The notes under the pieces were generated by a model, which was given only the letters and a program-made list of their open reading frames with translations, had not been told where the DNA came from and did not search any database. The position numbers were made by a program, and so were the translations under genes. A DNA stretch of 64,000 nt from Paraniabella hibiscisoli (GTDB lineage Bacteria > Bacteroidota > Bacteroidia > Chitinophagales > Chitinophagaceae), in assembly GCF_022512515.1 (NCBI RefSeq), contig NZ_JAKWBK010000001.1, positions 2,542,001 through 2,606,000 on the forward strand, read 5' to 3'. Below are positions 18,572 to 29,390 of the stretch, piece after piece; position 1 is the stretch's first letter; each line of letters begins with the position of its first letter.

Positions 18572-19384
18572 TTAAATTTTGCCCATTACAAATAATTGCT
18601 CCAGGTTAGGAGTAGGACTTCCACCTTCATTTTCGAGGGTAATAGCAAATGCCTGGGCGTTTTGTATATTTTTCAATTTGCAAACAGTATTGCAATCTCC
18701 TAATACGCCCGCATCAATAGGCTGCCCGTCCATTAGAGCCCAAAGCTGGTATTGCTTGCCTTTAGGTGCCTTTGGCAGGGCTTTGGCAACCAGGTAAACG
18801 TCTTTGTTGGTTTTGTTCCAATATACAACAGCATTGCTGGATTCCTTGCCTGCTACACCGCTCAGGGCAACCTTCAACATGTTCGGGCCCGTTATCAGTT
18901 GCATATTTTGATCCAACTCATTCAGCTTTGTTTGAATGGTGGTGTTATTCGCATATAGCTGGTCCCGCTGCAAAGCTAATTGGCGGTTTTCAGCCTCCAG
19001 GTTTTTGTATTTGGAATAGGTATAAATATTAAATGCGGCACTTATTACGAAAAGGATCACCGAGGCTGCTGCCAGGTATTTGATAAATGGCGTTTTCCCG
19101 GCACTTTCAAGTGGCCTTACTTCGGGGTATTCAGGCGTTTTTATATATTCTTCATCTGGCTTTAAACCCAACTGATCGAACAGGTTGGCTTTAATGCCCG
19201 GATTTACAGGTACGGCATTGTGAACAGCAGATTGCTCCAGCTCCTGCTCGAATGCCAGTATGGCTGCTTCGATCTCAGGGTGCTGCATACGAAGTTGTTC
19301 CAGCTCGGCTCTTTCATCAGCTTCTGCCAGGCCCAACACATAACTTTCGATTATGCCACTTTGTATGTACTCCTTTATGTTCAT
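18572..19384 (-). CDS. Anti-sigma factor, RskA type
   Basis: A 270-residue single-pass membrane protein. The N-terminal 80 residues resemble the zinc-less anti-sigma domain of RskA (IIESYVLGLAEADERAELEQL). One membrane segment, KYLAAASVILFVISAAFNIY, lies at about 103-122. It is followed by a coiled-coil stretch (KYKNLEAENRQLALQRDQL) and a C-terminal RskA domain (VYLVAKALPKAPKGKQYQLWA, PIDAGVLGD, AFAITLENEGGSPTP). It would hold the partner ECF sigma factor inactive at the membrane until a signal leads to its release or proteolysis. It starts inside the stop codon of the sigma gene (ATGA overlap), typical of translational coupling. Confidence 0.92.
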   Translation of the reverse strand: MNIKEYIQSGIIESYVLGLAEADERAELEQLRMQHPEIEAAILAFEQELEQSAVHNAVPVNPGIKANLFDQLGLKPDEEYIKTPEYPEVRPLESAGKTPFIKYLAAASVILFVISAAFNIYTYSKYKNLEAENRQLALQRDQLYANNTTIQTKLNELDQNMQLITGPNMLKVALSGVAGKESSNAVVYWNKTNKDVYLVAKALPKAPKGKQYQLWALMDGQPIDAGVLGDCNTVCKLKNIQNAQAFAITLENEGGSPTPNLEQLFVMGKI

Positions 19385-19926
19385 GTATTACTAATCCTGC
19401 TTCTTAATTCAATTAAAGCTTTTCGTAACCTGGTTTTTACGGTTCCTAAAGGTATGCCGGTTGTTTCGGCAATATCGCTTTGTGTAAACCCATCGAAGTA
19501 GCACATTTCTACCACGGTTTTATACTCCTCTCTTAAATTGTTAACAACTTTTCTAAGGCCGATAGCATCAATATTAAATAAGTTGTCAGCAGCTATTTCG
19601 TTGTTTCTGTCTGTCAGTTCAACATTTTGACGGGAGTTTTTCCAGTCTTTGCTTCTTAAAGTATCTATCGCGGTATTACGTACTATCGATGACATCCAGG
19701 TAAAAAGCCGGCCTTTTATACTGTCAAAAGTACTGGCCTGGTTCCATATTTTTACGAAACTATCCTGCAAAACGCTATCCGCTAATTGCTCGTCTGGGAT
19801 GAAAGTGCGTACTATACTGTTTAACGCGCCTGCATAGTTATCGTATAGATAACTAAACGCATTTGCATCACGTTGTTTTAATAACGCAACCAACTCCTGT
19901 TCCGTATATTTTTGTATGGCTTTCAA
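19381..19926 (-). CDS. ECF RNA polymerase sigma factor (SigK-like)
   Basis: A 181-residue sigma-70 family protein with only regions 2 and 4. Region 2 includes AFSYLYDNYAGALNSIV, DSVLQDSFVKIWNQASTFD (2.2) and RLFTWMSSIVRNTAIDTLR (2.4). Region 4.2 is YKTVVEMCYFDGFTQSDIAETTGIPLGTVK, a helix-turn-helix with the TVKTRLRKAL recognition end. It is paired with the anti-sigma gene by a 4-base overlap. Its regulon cannot be read here, though the ferritin-like pair directly downstream, beyond a terminator, is a possible target. Confidence 0.95.
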   Translation of the reverse strand: MKAIQKYTEQELVALLKQRDANAFSYLYDNYAGALNSIVRTFIPDEQLADSVLQDSFVKIWNQASTFDSIKGRLFTWMSSIVRNTAIDTLRSKDWKNSRQNVELTDRNNEIAADNLFNIDAIGLRKVVNNLREEYKTVVEMCYFDGFTQSDIAETTGIPLGTVKTRLRKALIELRSRISNT

Positions 19927-20012
19927 TAGAGGAATTTCACATCAGTACCAGAGATACGAAAATTATACCAATACGGTTTTATAATTTGAAATATTTTTTC
20001 GGGCAGGCAATA

Positions 20013-21207
20013 TTACGACAAAAGCGGGTGTGCTGTGAATTTCTTTTCACGGTCAAACAGGTAACGGTAGGTAGTTAATATTCTACTCCTGTGTGTGCCC
20101 AGCGATTCTGCAACATTGATCATTTTGGGATTGAAATCACCGATCCATTGCATTTCGAAATTTTCATAAATAGGAGTGCCCAGTTCATACTGCCCATTTG
20201 TGATTTTCAGGTTTTGGATCAGGCGGCAGCCTTCAATGATCATGTAAGCGTCAACGCCCTTTCCCTGGAATTCCGGCACGATGCCAAAAACAAGTCCTAC
20301 AAACTTGTTGCAGGGTTTTGTTTTTTTATACCATAAAAATTTCAGCTTATCCAGTAGTCCAAATTTTCCATTCAGGTATTTGAACCATTGATTAAGGTCG
20401 GGGAGGTTCACCCAAATACCAATAGGGTCTCCTTTATAGTAAATAATCCAGTTCACCCTTTCGTCCATAACCGCCTTCATGGATTGGAACATTTTCAATG
20501 CGGTTCTCTCATCGAGCTGTTTTAATCCTCCATGCCCCGCCCATGCTTTGTTATAGACGGTTGTAAAGTCTTTCACGTATTTGGGCAGGTTGTTCGTTTT
20601 GATGTTGTCCGAAGAGTAGCTCGGGTCTTTAGCCAAAGCCGCGTGTCGCTCATAAAATTTCTCCTGTATACGGCTACCTACATTTAGGCTAAAACAAATT
20701 TGGTTAAAAAAGGGACGAAACCCATAGCTTTCCAACAGGTCTTTATAATATGCCGGGTTATAATTCATCCGGTATAAGGGAGGCTCAAACCCTTTCACCA
20801 GCAACCCCCACCAGGTGTCACGTTCCCCAAAATTGATCGGTCCGTCCATAGCAGTAATGCCTTTGCCTTTTAACCAGCCTTTCGCAGCATCCAGTAGTAT
20901 GTTAGCCGCTGTCTGGTCGTTGATACAATCAAAAATCCCATGCCGCCCACAGGACCATCATCTCCCTTTGATTTATATTTTTATTAACGAAAGCGGCAAT
21001 ACGACCGATAAGATGGCCTTGTTCGTTTTTCAATACCCATCTAACGGCTTCACCGGAGCGGAAGGTCTTATTTTTTTCTTTGTCGAAAACCTCATTGATG
21101 TCTTTATCTAAAGGGCGTATATAATTCGGATCGCTTTGATTGATCAAAACGTTCACTTTAATAAAGTCCCTTGCGAGCGTTGAGGTATTAACTTCAATAA
21201 GATTCAT
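20013..21207 (-). CDS. GNAT-fold protein conserved in Bacteroidota (frameshifted)
   Basis: A protein of about 398 residues. The N-terminal part (VNVLINQSDPNYIRPLDKDI, GRIAAFVNKNINQ) and the C-terminal part (GLVFGIVPEFQGKGVDAYMI, IYENFEMQWIGDFNPKMI) each resemble acetyltransferase halves: the VPEFQGKGVD segment is the acetyl-CoA loop R/Q-x-x-G-x-G/A. The frames join near 20930-20945, where two bases must be restored to give GGMGFFDCINDQ, followed by GWLKGKGITAMDGPINFG. Homologues are annotated as hypothetical or GNAT-like; the substrate is unknown. An exact TAnnTTTG box ends four bases from the ATG, implying a leaderless transcript or a start slightly downstream. Confidence 0.75.
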
Positions 21208-21211
21208 GCTA

Positions 21212-21219
21212 CAAAAATA
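21212..21219 (-). promoter_or_regulatory. -7 box abutting the GNAT-fold gene start
   Basis: TATTTTTG on the minus strand exactly matches TAnnTTTG and is separated from the ATG at 21207 by only four bases. Transcription would begin at or near the start codon. Confidence 0.45.
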
Positions 21220-21234
21220 GGCGGCGATCCAATA

Positions 21235-23040
21235 TTATATGCCTGAAGTTTTCTTCTTCTTCGTACCAGCAACGCTATCCTGTTTTCTTTTTAGTTCTAT
21301 TGCTTCGGTTTTGCGGGCGATAGAATCTTTTCTTTTTGTTCTTTCAGTTTAGCCAGGTCTTTTACTTTTTGAATGCTGTCTTTAATAGTTTTTTGCCTGC
21401 TGTAGCTGGTGCCTACACTGTTCAAAAACATTTTTTAGCAATAATGGCATCATGCCCATAAATATCTTCCCTGAAGTTTAAAACGCTGCTGTCGTTTACC
21501 CACGATGTGAAATAAGTGATCAGTACCGGGATGGGCTTTTTAACCCTTACATATTTTTCCTCATAAGTATGCATCAGGCTGTCTACCTTTTTAGCGCTAT
21601 ATCTTACCGTGTCATTTAAAATATATTCTGCCAGCTTTGCAGGGTCTTTCAGCCGGATACAGCCATGGCTATAGCTTCTTTTGTCCCGGTTAAATAAACT
21701 TTTGGCGGGAGAGTCGTGGAAATAAATATTGTAACTATTAGGAAAGAGGAACTTAACCAGGCCTAGGGAATTCCAGGGGCCGGGCTTTTGCCGCACACGT
21801 CCTTTGATCACTTCCATATGGTTTCGTGCCAGGTAGGCTGCGCTCGGCGCGCCATTCATTTCGTTTTTAACAATGCTGGTGGGTACGTTCCAATAGGGGC
21901 TGAAAACAATATTGCTCAAGCGCCCGGTAAATACAGTCGTATTATTACCTTCTTTGCCAACCACCACATCCATATCCCAGGCTGGCTGGCCATATTCGTA
22001 TACATGAAGTTTAAATTCAGGGATATTCACCATGATAGAGCGGCCGCTGTCTTTGGTGTTGCCCGGTAGCCAACGCATACGTTCCATGTTGATTAATACC
22101 TGTTGTATACGTTCTTCCACAGAAATATTTACATCTTTTAAGAAGGTTTTGCCAGCAGTGCCATCAGGTTTGTAGCCATATGTTTTTTTGAGTTCGTTTA
22201 CGGCATCCGCCAGCTCGCTGTCATACTCATTGGTAAAAGTGCTGTCGGGGCCAAACAGAAAGCCTTCTGCTTTTAGTCTTTTTTCAGGGTCTTTACAGCA
22301 GCATCAGTGTAACCTTTTTCATGATCTCCACTTTGCTGTTTACAGTGGGCCACCCTCCGGCATCTTTAATCTGTTTATATTTTGACAGCTGTTCTTTTAA
22401 TTTCAGGTATTGTGGGTTTTGAGGGGCATATTCATCTGCATATTGCCCATGACTAGTTAATACGGAGTCCAGCATAGCTTCCAGCGTCAGCTTCTTTTTA
22501 GGGATGTACCACTCCAGTGATTTGATGCTGAAATCGGGATCTGCTGCAAAAGCATGGTCTGCATAAGTATAAAAATATCTGGTCAGCAGTATTTCCACGT
22601 TCTGGTATAAGGAGTCATTTTTTGGACGTATGCGCTCCAGGCGGATCAGGGTCTCCATCTTGTCTGTCAGCCATTTATTGTAAACGGAAGAATCTTTCGA
22701 ATAGTTTAGATAGTTTTTCAGCAAATTCCAGAAGGAAACGGTATGCTCTGGTAGCCCTTCCTTTGAAAACCAGGCATATTGGTAGTTCCGGCTATTGTAA
22801 AAGCTGGTCAGGCGGTTATTTAAGGTATCGCTAAGCTCATTGGCTTCTAAAATACTCTAACTTCCGCAGTATCAATAAAAAGCGAATTGAAGGAATTGCT
22901 GGTGTCAATGGTAATGTCCACTTTTGTAATGATCTTCTCCCGTTCCTGTTTTTCCTCCTCCTTTGTTTTTTCAAAGAAATTGCAGGATGGCAGCAAAAGC
23001 ACAAAAAAGCTGCTATAAACAGCGGTTGTCTAAAAATCAT
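21235..23040 (-). CDS. L,D-transpeptidase lipoprotein, YcbB type (frameshifted)
   Basis: Peptidoglycan 3-3 cross-linking enzyme of about 600 residues. It begins MIFRQPLFIAAFLCF and, after one restored base, continues LLPSCNFFEKTKEEE, giving a lipobox. A long alpha-helical scaffold (YAWFSKEGLPEHTVSFWNLL, KLTLEAMLDSVLTSHGQYAD) leads into a peptidoglycan-binding-like segment (LKAEGFLFGPDSTFTNEYD). The YkuD domain has VVVGKEGNNTTVFTG and the catalytic SYSHGCIRLKDPAKLAEYI with the active Cys. A charged coiled tail (KDSIARKTEAIELKRKQDS) ends at 21235. At least five frame changes occur, all in A or T runs (near 22990, 22855, 22735, 22300, 21430, 21325). Confidence 0.88.
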
Positions 23041-23230
23041 ATATAGGTTACAAATAAGGAATAAGATTTCATACAAAATTAGCCGTAAAAAACAATATAA
23101 GTCGGCGTTTGAAGCATGTATTAGAATATTTTCTGGTATGAATGAGGATTAGCGCCATTTTGTAGGGTTGAGCAAAGTTGAAATGTGAATAATTTGTAAA
23201 GCGGTTGTACCATAATACGCAGAGAAGCCT

Positions 23231-23238
23231 TACTTTTG
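23231..23238 (+). promoter_or_regulatory. -7 box of atpD
   Basis: TACTTTTG exactly matches TAnnTTTG, 31 bases before the atpD ATG. TTG at 23205-23207 is a possible -33 element, 23 bases upstream. Confidence 0.65.
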
Positions 23239-23269
23239 CAGCCACAAAAATAACCAGACCTCAAATTAT

Positions 23270-24755
<1,486 letters not shown>

Positions 24756-24756
24756 T

Positions 24757-24826
24757 AATTAATTAGCTAATTAGCCAATGTGCTAATAAGCTAATTATTT
24801 GGCTCATTATTACATTATCACATAAT
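24757..24826. repeat. TTAGCTAATTAGC-type repeat between atpD and atpC
   Basis: The spacer reads as overlapping units TTAGCTAATTAGCCAATGTG and CTAATAAGCTAATTATTTGG, partly self-complementary (TTAGCTAA). It looks like a member of a dispersed AT-rich intergenic repeat and could fold and tune the atpD:atpC ratio. That role is inference. Confidence 0.5.
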
Positions 24827-24830
24827 ACAA

Positions 24831-25088
24831 ATGAAATTAAATATTTTAACTCCGGAAGGCAGTATTTTTAGTGGTGAAGCTTATGGTGTTCAAATGCCAG
24901 GCGTAACCGGGTCTTTCGAAGTGCTGAACAGGCATGCTCCGATGATCGCTGCGTTGGGAGAGGGTAAGCTGAAAGTATTACAAAGCAGTCTTACAGGCCC
25001 AGCCACTTTCTATACTATTCAGGGTGGATTTGTAGAGGTACTGAATAACAATGTAACCGTATTGGTGGAAGGCGCTAAGAAAGTTTAA
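24831..25088 (+). CDS. atpC: ATP synthase F1 subunit epsilon
   Basis: An 85-residue epsilon subunit containing only the N-terminal beta-sandwich: MKLNILTPEGSIFSGEAYGV, GVTGSFEVLNRHAPMIAALG, GKLKVLQ and IQGGFVEVLNNNVTVLVEGA. The C-terminal two-helix domain found in the E. coli protein (about 138 residues) is absent, as is usual in Bacteroidota. Without those helices the subunit cannot insert into the rotor to inhibit ATP hydrolysis in the E. coli manner. It is co-transcribed with atpD and followed by a terminator. Confidence 0.95.
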   Translation: MKLNILTPEGSIFSGEAYGVQMPGVTGSFEVLNRHAPMIAALGEGKLKVLQSSLTGPATFYTIQGGFVEVLNNNVTVLVEGAKKV

Positions 25089-25110
25089 TCTTTTTATACG
25101 TATTGATAGA

Positions 25111-25139
25111 ATCCGGGGCTTTTCGCTTCGGGATTTTTT
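25111..25139 (+). terminator. Terminator of atpDC
   Basis: ATCCGGGGC and GCTTCGGGAT pair with one bulged G around a short T-rich loop and are followed by six T. Confidence 0.75.
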
Positions 25140-25242
25140 GTTATTATTAAAAATCCTGTTTTTAGGGGACTGATAAGCTTGCCTTCAGGCTTTATTTTTA
25201 TCGAATGCAAAACGTTCTATTATAAAAATAAACCAGTCAATT

Positions 25243-26357
25243 ATGAAAGCCCCTATTTTAGCTTCAGCCCTGTTAGTTTTACTTTTATTTACCCAATGCA
25301 AGAAAGGATCGATAACAGACTCAGAAGAAGGGCCGCGAAGTTCAACAACAATACAAGCATCAAGGCCCGGCACCTATAACCTGGAAATGAAGGAGGGCGA
25401 ACCTGGCCGGGGATCTATACTACCGCCCGGTTTTAGTGAAACGATAGCCGAAATTGTAGCACCTGCACGCGAAGCGTTGCTACAAATAGTAGACAAAGAT
25501 GAAACAGGTACCTATAAAGCCTTTAAAGAAGATGTTGAAAAAGTGAAGGAGCTGAAAACCGAGGTTGAGCGGCAGGAGAAATTACAGTATATCCGTAAGC
25601 GCTATTATAGTTTCATTAGCGATGTCTGGGAGAAAGCTGCTATTGATGAAGAGGGCTATAAGAAGGCCATTATAAGAGCTTTGCCTGACAGCCTCAGGGA
25701 GCATATTGCGTTTGATAAGGAGTTTCTAAACTTTAAAATTGAATATGGCAGTCGAAAAGATCCATTGCCTTCCGATCAACCCGACCCGGCTCCGGTGCCT
25801 GCTCCGGAATTACAATGCTATAATGCAACAAAAGCGATTGTAGGTGGATCTAATAAGGAAGTTACTTTAGTTGCAGGAGCTACAGCTGATTTATTCAGGT
25901 ACATGGGGCAACCTTCTTCCTATTACTATTTATTTGCGAACGGAGTTGCTTTCCCGTTTTATGGTATCGGACGTGGAACCTGTTGGGCGAATAGCAATAT
26001 TACAATTCCCGGAACTTTTATGGATGACGACAGGTTGATCAGAATTAGAAAAACTTTACCTGGGACGCCACAATTACTGCCCTTGCCGGAGGACTGGTAT
26101 CCTGTGCAAATGGATATTACTGGGCCGGTACAACATTAAAACGTATTGAAGTGTGGGCTCCGGTAATATGGGTAAGTGAACTGAAAAGGAACGAGACCAT
26201 TTTTGAAGAGGAGCTGGTAAGTAAAAGTCAGTTGTCCATAATGAGGCGTGGTGCAGAAATATCTAATTTCGCATTTACCGAAGGTTTGGGCTATGCCAAT
26301 TCCATAGGTTCGCTTACCATCAATAGTTGGACCTTATGTGAAGAGCTGAAGAAGTAA
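25243..26357 (+). CDS. Secreted lipoprotein of unknown function (frameshifted)
   Basis: About 371 residues. Signal MKAPILASALLVLLLFTQC with a lipidated Cys at 19, then a Gly/Pro-containing linker. Residues about 60-170 are helical and charged (DKDETGTYKAFKEDVEKVKE, GYKKAIIRALPDSLREHIAF), followed by a Pro-rich hinge (PSDQPDPAPVPAPELQCYN) and a C-terminal domain of about 170 residues. The frame changes near 26055. After the change WDATITALAGGLVSCANGYYW continues into KRIEVWAPVIWVSELKRNE and ends SWTLCEELKK at 26357. Three Cys (QCYN, GTCWAN, SCANG) may form disulfides. I do not recognise any domain. Confidence 0.65.
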
Positions 26358-26435
26358 TAGTGCCTGGCAAAAGATAAAATAATTGCAATAACCGAAGTGT
26401 ACAGTTTGGGTTATCTTCAAGTAGCGGGCAGGAAG

Positions 26436-26785
26436 CTAATTGGAGTTTTGCAAAAACACTCTTGTTCGTGCTATCCCAAATTTGTACCCGGTAAGATGCA
26501 GTTGACGATTACTTAGTTTAGCATCACATGCCACCCAGCCATAGGCCGGAGTATAAGCCTGGCCATTTTTAAACAAGCCGTCTTCAAACACCAGGTTTTT
26601 TAAAACAAGTTGACCTTTTTGAGTTTAGGTTCTGGCTCCCCAATCCAGTGCATAATACCATAATACTTACCGTTTTTCTCGAATATGCGTATGGAACGGG
26701 TTTTCTCCGGGTTAAGCCATATACCGTTAATGTCATTGGCAGAAGGCGCAGAAAAATAAAGAAGGGAGAGAAAGAGGATCGTCAT
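26436..26785 (-). CDS. DUF2147 family secreted protein (frameshifted)
   Basis: A small periplasmic protein of about 116 residues. A signal-like start (TILFLSLLYFSAPSANDING) is followed by IWLNPEKTRSIRIFEKNGKY and YGIMHWIGEPEPKLKK, matching the DUF2147 pattern G-x-W-x-t-e-d-k-x-i-x-I. The frame breaks near 26618 in a run. The restored frame gives GQLVLKNLVFEDGLFKNGQA, then LSNRQLHLTGYKFG, and ends ARTRVFLQNSN at 26436. The C-terminal l-x-v-rGy-g-f-g-r-t-x-x-w region of the family is recognisable. The function is unknown. Confidence 0.75.
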
Positions 26786-26997
26786 CGGTAAAATATAAAT
26801 GTTGGTTTATAAAATGAAAAGCAGGTAGAACTTTCATTTAACAACAACAATATTTTAGGGGTATGAGCATAATTTTAATAGTCTACTGTAAAAGTAGACT
26901 ATTTTTGAGGAACTTACAAATTTTTGAACGATGATGTATTAAATGAATAAAATGGCTATTTCATCAGGGGAGTAATGACTGACCCCCAATAGCTTTA
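26786..26997. other. Spacer with a perfect hairpin at 26877-26903
   Basis: About 210 bases without a gene. AATAGTCTACT and AGTAGACTATT form a perfect 11-base stem with the five-base loop GTAAA. On the plus strand it is followed by TTTG. Both flanking genes run on the minus strand, where it lacks a proper T-run, so it is either a weak terminator or a remnant of a deleted plus-strand gene. Confidence 0.55.
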
Positions 26998-27477
26998 TTA
27001 ATTTAGTATTGAATTGAAGTTAATGCGCGCACTTAATAGACCGAATAGCTTTCCGTTTTTAGGGTCATACTTTACTTCCAAAGGTAGCCAGATATCATCT
27101 TTTAGCCTTATTCGAGCCACAGCATTAGCGTAGAAAGCATTTTTTTCTTCGCCCGGATATATTCTCGCTAATCTGTAAAGGTAGGAGGCACCTAATGCAA
27201 TTTCTAAACAAGAGTAATCATTATCCCTGTTCTTCATAACATAGTTGATGAGTGGTTTTACTTCTATAAGTCCTCTTTTTAGATTTCTATTTCCTGACGT
27301 GGAATCGCTGGAATAATTGACAGCTCCTAAAATATTAATGTCCCAATTTCCAATAGTGCTATGTTTCGATAATCCTTTTGTGTATTGTGTAAAAAACGAA
27401 ACTGAAGATAACTGAAACCTATCCTTATGTAATGTGTCACTAATACCCACTACCCAAAGCGAGTTTTTGGTGATCAA
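26998..27477 (-). pseudogene. 5'-truncated gene of unknown function
   Basis: An open frame of about 159 residues that reaches 27477 without a credible start codon (only TTG). The sequence (GNWDINILGAVNYSSDSTSG, YSCLEIALGASYLYRLARIY, IWLPLEVKYDPKNGKLFGLLSARINF) has alternating strands and looks like the C-terminal half of a beta-rich or barrel protein. At 27470-27480 it meets, head to head, a response regulator that also lacks its N-terminus. I see no signal peptide and no family. It could be a remnant left by a deletion, or the edge of a misassembled join. Confidence 0.5.
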
Positions 27478-27841
27478 AATGCTGCGTTGCGGGGCGAAAG
27501 GTTATGTACTAAAGGATGCTGATCCGCATGAGCTTTGCAGGGCCATCAGGGATGTAATGGCGAACGGATATCATCTTTCGAAACTGGTAACAGGAAAACT
27601 GCTTTTTACGATGAACAAACCACACGACTACACCACTTCTACTAAACTATCGGTAAGGGAGAAAGAGTTTTTAAACCTCTGTTGCAGCGATCTTACTTAT
27701 AAAGAAATTGCTGATCGCATGTTTGTAAGCGTTCGTACGGTAGATGGCTATAGGGATAGCCTATTCGAAAAACTCGAACAGAAATCAAGAGTGGGGTTGG
27801 TGTTATATGCCATAAAGCATCAATACTACCAGGTAAAATAA
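27470..27841 (+). pseudogene. 5'-truncated NarL/LuxR-family response regulator
   Basis: The C-terminal part of a two-component response regulator. It begins in the last strand and helix of the receiver domain (VIKMLRCGAKGYVLKDADP, then HELCRAIRDVMANGYH) and continues through a complete LuxR-type helix-turn-helix: KLSVREKEFLNLCCSDLTYK, EIADRMFVSVRTVDGYRDSL and FEKLEQKSRVGLVLYAIKHQ. About 90 N-terminal residues with the phospho-acceptor Asp are missing and are not found in any frame upstream, so this is not a simple frameshift. It abuts a minus-strand gene that is likewise missing its start. It may still be a DNA-binding fragment if translated from a chance start. Confidence 0.8.
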
Positions 27842-27842
27842 A

Positions 27843-27867
27843 GCCCCGCTCATAGAAGCGGGGCCTT
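27843..27867. terminator. Bidirectional terminator
   Basis: GCCCCGCT and AGCGGGGC form a perfect eight-base GC-rich stem with a six-base loop, just after the regulator stop. The minus-strand side has the better T-run (TTTATTTT), so it also serves the convergent DUF5362 gene. Confidence 0.85.
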
Positions 27868-27920
27868 AAAATGTAAGATGATCTGTAGTTATAAGTGTAT
27901 TTTTTGAATTTCCTTTTCTA

Positions 27921-28370
27921 TCATCTTCCGACTACTGAGCCTAAAGCGGAAAATATGAAAATCAATGCATAAAGGCCGAGAATGATGATAGTGAATATGC
28001 CTACAAACTTAAAATACCTTTTCAGGTACAACAGTGATTGATTGAAACCTGCCGCGTCGCTTGTTCTGATGCTGGCCCGTACAGCGCTCCCAAATTTATA
28101 AAGCATAAAAGTGGGATAAAATGCAATGGCACAAACAACAATCATATACACAGTAAAAAAGGTAGCCCCAAAAGACGCGAATGGCGTTCCGGAAGCGGCC
28201 ATTAACCCACTTAATAATGATCCCGCAAAGAGGCCAAAAATTAGCATAATGCCCAGTATAACAAATCCTACAATACCAAGAAACCTGGACCATTTCCCGG
28301 CTTCATCGAGATTTATTTTTCCATTTTGATCCAGTAATCCGTTTTCGTTGAAAATGTTGCTATTCTCCAT
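27921..28370 (-). CDS. DUF5362 family membrane protein
   Basis: A 149-residue protein with a polar 30-residue N-terminus (NENGLLDQNGKINLDEAGKW) and three or four membrane segments: FLGIVGFVILGIMLIFGLFA, FTVYMIVVCAIAFYPTFMLY and VGIFTIIILGLYALIFIFSA. Between the second and third lies YKFGSAVRASIRTSDAAGFN, then QSLLYLKRYFKF, a conserved amphipathic loop of the DUF5362 family. The function is unknown. An 18-base palindrome and a 22-codon reading frame lie just upstream on the same transcript. Confidence 0.8.
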   Translation of the reverse strand: MENSNIFNENGLLDQNGKINLDEAGKWSRFLGIVGFVILGIMLIFGLFAGSLLSGLMAASGTPFASFGATFFTVYMIVVCAIAFYPTFMLYKFGSAVRASIRTSDAAGFNQSLLYLKRYFKFVGIFTIIILGLYALIFIFSALGSVVGR

Positions 28371-28417
28371 ATTGTTAATTTTAAAAATAATTTTGTAAAA
28401 GGTTAAAAAAGTTTTGG

Positions 28418-28486
28418 TTAATGAATGCTTTGCGTAATAGCAGCAAGCTTGTTTTTGTTGAAACGATGGTTTGTTGGTTCGGTCAT
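28418..28486 (-). CDS. Possible 22-residue leader peptide
   Basis: ATG at 28486 opens a 22-codon frame ending at TAA 28418: MTEPTNHRFNKNKLAAITQS, then IH. It lies between the palindrome at 28511-28529 and the DUF5362 start, 47 bases before the latter. Nothing but its position and clean frame supports translation. Confidence 0.25.
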   Translation of the reverse strand: MTEPTNHRFNKNKLAAITQSIH

Positions 28487-28510
28487 AGTTGTGAAGTTTG
28501 TAGTTAATAT

Positions 28511-28529
28511 TTATTCTAAACTAGAATAA
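28511..28529. promoter_or_regulatory. Palindrome upstream of the DUF5362 transcript
   Basis: TTATTCTA-AAC-TAGAATAA has perfect eight-base arms with a three-base spacer. The symmetry and the place, about 25 bases before the small leader frame, fit an operator. The regulator is unknown. Confidence 0.45.
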
Positions 28530-28556
28530 GTTTTTTAATTGAGCAACATAATTCTG

Positions 28557-28590
28557 TAAAAATAATGGCATCCAATCAACGGATGCCATT
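28557..28590 (-). terminator. Terminator of the DUF4197 gene
   Basis: AATGGCATCC and GGATGCCATT form a perfect ten-base stem with a seven-base loop. On the minus strand it is followed by ATTTTTA, placing it 28 bases after the DUF4197 stop. Confidence 0.85.
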
Positions 28591-28618
28591 ACTAACTTAT
28601 TTATGTGATTAATGCTTT

Positions 28619-29340
28619 CTAATTCGCGGACTGGCGATTGCCTGCCTGCAGATCAGCATAACCAAAAACTCTTTGCAGTAGAGGTGTGGTGCGTGCCGAA
28701 AGATTCGACCGTATATCTTCTTCCTTATTGGCTACATATAAAAACATAGCATCAACAGCTCTCGCCGCAATAAATTCATTTAAGCTGGGCTCCAGCTTTT
28801 TATTCATTAATGGAATAGAATTATAGGCTTTAGCTAGCGTATTATATTCGTTGCCGGCTCCCGTTGCACGTATGGTGCTGTCTACTATGGGGCGAAAGGC
28901 CGTCATAAGCTGCGGGCTCATGGCGCTTTTAAAATATTGGGTAGCAGCATTTTTGTTCCCACTTAATAAAATACCTGCAGCATCGCCAATGCTCATGTTT
29001 TTACTGAGCTTAAAAATATGGGTTTGGCTTTTTGAACCGCAATAGACATCGCATTCGTGTACTTAGCCGTTACAGTATTCACTACCTGCGTAAGTCCCAG
29101 GTCTCTCAAAGTTTTTTCGATTTTTGCAGCTTCGCCCGGAAATGCAAAACGAACTAATGCGTTACCCTGGTTAGGGTTGGCAAATGCATCAAAGCCGCTA
29201 AAAAGCCCCTGTGTTAAAGCTTCTTTTAACCCCTGGGCTATTTCGAAACTGGAGAGTGTTCCGGCAACATTCTTTAAAGTATCACAGCCGGAAAAGAAAA
29301 AAGTGCTGCTCAGCGTAAAAACAAATAATAATCTTCTCAT
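28619..29340 (-). CDS. DUF4197 domain lipoprotein (frameshifted)
   Basis: About 240 residues. A lipoprotein signal (TLSSTFFFSGCDTL, Cys at 19) precedes a helical DUF4197 domain: IAQGLKEALTQGLFSGFDAF, FAFPGEAAKIEKTLRDLGLT, NMSIGDAAGILLSGNKNAAT and YFKSAMSPQLMTAFRPIVD, ending with the conserved ARTTPLLQRVFGYADLQ. Two frames join near 29005, where six T instead of five give PIFFKLSKNMSIGDAAG. The domain is common in proteobacteria and Bacteroidota; its function is unknown. It is upstream of a good terminator and stands alone. Confidence 0.85.
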
Positions 29341-29390
29341 GTTTGATCTGTTGTTGTAATTATTCCCGCAAAATTAATTCATTCTGGGGT

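Noticed and set aside
26877..26903. Hairpin as an integron attC site or phage attachment site
   Set aside because: It is short and perfectly symmetric, without the bulged bases or conserved core of attC, and no integrase is nearby.
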